The translations under genes and the position numbers were made by a program. Below, piece by piece: positions 62,665-64,000 of a DNA stretch of 64,000 bases. The notes beneath the pieces are model-generated. The model was not told the DNA's origin, ran no database searches, and was given only the letters and a program-made list of their open reading frames with translations. Numbering within the stretch: position 1 is the stretch's first letter; every line of letters starts with the position of its first letter. The DNA comes from Streptomyces griseoviridis (lineage in GTDB: Bacteria; Actinomycetota; Actinomycetes; Streptomycetales; Streptomycetaceae): positions 175,747-239,746 of the forward strand of contig BMSM01000011.1 in the NCBI GenBank assembly GCA_014649155.1. The letters run 5' to 3'.

Positions 62665-64000
62665 ATGCCCGCCACGCACCACTCGTCACCACCCCCCACC
62701 GCGCACGGCACCGCACCACCCCGCGGCGCCGCGCCGTCCCCCTCCGGCGGCTCACCGGCCGTCGGGCGCATTCCCGTACTGGACGTCCGTCCCCTGGTGC
62801 AGCAGGGACGCCGGCCCGCCAAGGCCGTGACCGGAGAAACGTTCCGGGTGTCGGCCACGGTGTTCCGCGAGGGACACGACGCGGTCGCCGCCAACGTCGT
62901 CCTGCGCGACCCCGAGGGCCGCCCCGGCCCGTGGACGCCGATGCGTGAACTCGCCCCCGGCACCGACCGCTGGGGCGCGGACGTCACCGCCGGGGAGCCC
63001 GGCCGGTGGACGTACGCCGTCGAGGCGTGGAGCGACCCGGTCACCACCTGGCGGCACCACGCGCGCGTCAAGATCCCGGCCGGCCTCGACACCGCCCTGG
63101 TCCTGGCGGAGGGCGCCCGGCTGTACGAACGGGCCGCGGTCCAGGTGCCCGAGGATGCCGGCCGGCGCGCGGTGCTGGCCGCCGCCGAGGCGCTGCGGGA
63201 CGAGACCCGCCCGGCCGCTTCCCGGCTGGCGGCGGCGCTGACGCCCGAGGTGGACGCGGTGCTCGCCCGGTATCCGCTGCGCGAACTGGTCACCTCCTGC
63301 GAGCCGTTGCCGCTGCTGGTGGAGCGGGAGCGGGCGCTGTACGGGTCGTGGTACGAGTTCTTCCCCCGTTCGGAGGGCACCCCCGAGCGTCCCCACGGCA
63401 CGTTCCGCACCGCCGCCCGCCGGCTCCCGGCCATCGCCGCGATGGGCTTCGACGTGGTCTACCTCCCGCCGATCCACCCCATCGGCACCACCCACCGCAA
63501 GGGCCCCAACAACACGCTCTCCGCCGGACCGGACGACCCCGGGGTGCCCTGGGCGATCGGCTCCCACGAGGGCGGCCACGACGCGGTCCACCCGGACCTC
63601 GGCACGATCGACGACTTCGACGCGTTCGTCCGCCGGGCCGGTGACCTGGGCCTGGAGGTGGCCCTGGACTTCGCGCTCCAGTGCTCCCCCGACCATCCCT
63701 GGGTGGACAAGCACCCCGAGTGGTTCCACCACCGGATCGACGGCAGCATCGCGTACGCCGAGAACCCGCCGAAGAAGTACCAGGACATCTACCCGATCGC
63801 CTTCGACGCCGACATGGACGGCCTGGTCGCGGAGACCGTCCGGGTGCTGCGGCACTGGATGGACCACGGGGTGCGGATCTTCCGCGTCGACAACCCGCAC
63901 ACCAAGCCGGTGGTGTTCTGGGAGCGGGTCATCGGCGAGGTCAACGGCGCCGACCCGGACGTGATCTTCCTGGCCGAGGCGTTCACCCGGCCGGCGATGA
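62665..64000 (+). CDS. glgE: Alpha-1,4-glucan:maltose-1-phosphate maltosyltransferase, 5' part
   Basis: GlgE transfers maltose from maltose 1-phosphate to alpha-1,4-glucan chains and, with TreS, Pep2 and GlgB, makes storage glucan. About 445 N-terminal residues are visible; the gene runs off the window. After a Pro/Ser-rich start, the N domain (TGETFRVSATVFREGHDAV) is followed by the GH13 barrel: LYGSWYEFFPRSEG, GFDVVYLPPIHPIG, IGSHEGGHDAVHP, the nucleophile aspartate in FRVDNPHTKP, and the acid glutamate in FLAEAFTRP. The ATG at 62665 has an AGGAG site. The matching treS, pep2 and glgB genes are expected beyond the window. Confidence 0.97.
   Translation, partial: MPATHHSSPPPTAHGTAPPRGAAPSPSGGSPAVGRIPVLDVRPLVQQGRRPAKAVTGETFRVSATVFREGHDAVAANVVLRDPEGRPGPWTPMRELAPGTDRWGADVTAGEPGRWTYAVEAWSDPVTTWRHHARVKIPAGLDTALVLAEGARLYERAAVQVPEDAGRRAVLAAAEALRDETRPAASRLAAALTPEVDAVLARYPLRELVTSCEPLPLLVERERALYGSWYEFFPRSEGTPERPHGTFRTAARRLPAIAAMGFDVVYLPPIHPIGTTHRKGPNNTLSAGPDDPGVPWAIGSHEGGHDAVHPDLGTIDDFDAFVRRAGDLGLEVALDFALQCSPDHPWVDKHPEWFHHRIDGSIAYAENPPKKYQDIYPIAFDADMDGLVAETVRVLRHWMDHGVRIFRVDNPHTKPVVFWERVIGEVNGADPDVIFLAEAFTRPAM

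Overview
The window is from a Streptomyces chromosome. It has very high GC with the third-position bias typical of actinomycetes, many GTG starts, and a core gene order (gatB-gatA-gatC, rmdB, ligA, mnmA, cysteine desulfurase, gcvT-gcvH-glyA-sdaA, glgX, glgP, glgE) that I recognise from the S. coelicolor region around SCO5443-SCO5501. That comparison comes from memory, not a search. About 56 protein genes are supported, with two pseudogene halves, one tandem riboswitch, several terminator-like hairpins and a few candidate operators. No rRNA, tRNA, insertion sequence or CRISPR array was seen.

Layout. 1-2670: the gat operon for Gln-tRNA(Gln)/Asn-tRNA(Asn) amidation, with a small extra gene inside it. 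2760-3801: a DUF4267 membrane protein and a divergent TetR regulator with two identical 13-bp palindromic sites between them. 3876-12160: rmdB (c-di-GMP), ligA, a MetE-like protein, an SDR, a LOG-like protein, a DUF427 protein and a hydrolase. 12188-15321: mnmA and a cysteine desulfurase, which together make 2-thiouridine in tRNA, flanking a Tat-exported amidase. 15375-17488: two small membrane proteins and a FabR-like repressor next to an acyl-CoA thioesterase. 17558-24710: a TRIC-type channel and a five-gene oligopeptide ABC importer in the same order as bldK. 25022-27683: two SseB-like paralogues and a P-loop kinase whose 3' end has been copied into a 25-bp tandem array. 28005-33575: a tandem glycine riboswitch followed by gcvT, gcvH, glyA, sdaA and a kinase-like gene. 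This is a route from glycine to serine to pyruvate.

33604-44062 holds two MFS transporters, a MarR regulator, a signal-less GH25 muramidase, a 70-residue EF-hand protein, a secreted guanine-specific ADP-ribosyltransferase of the ScARP/pierisin type, an anti-sigma-type ATPase, an enoyl-CoA hydratase and two tandem lipoprotein L,D-transpeptidases. 44222-64000 is glycogen and maltosyl metabolism (glgX, glgP, glgE). It is broken up by a sulfatase, an asymmetric heterodimeric ABC exporter, and an ABC gene pair collapsed by deletion into an out-of-frame fusion.

The most striking element sits between the divergent glgP and glgE genes. It is a two-gene cassette encoding a 126-aa small protein and a 1568-aa protein that joins a caspase-like protease, an HSP90/GHKL-type ATPase and seven C-terminal winged-helix-like repeats. 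It looks like a bacterial conflict (defence or programmed-death) system inserted into a housekeeping locus.
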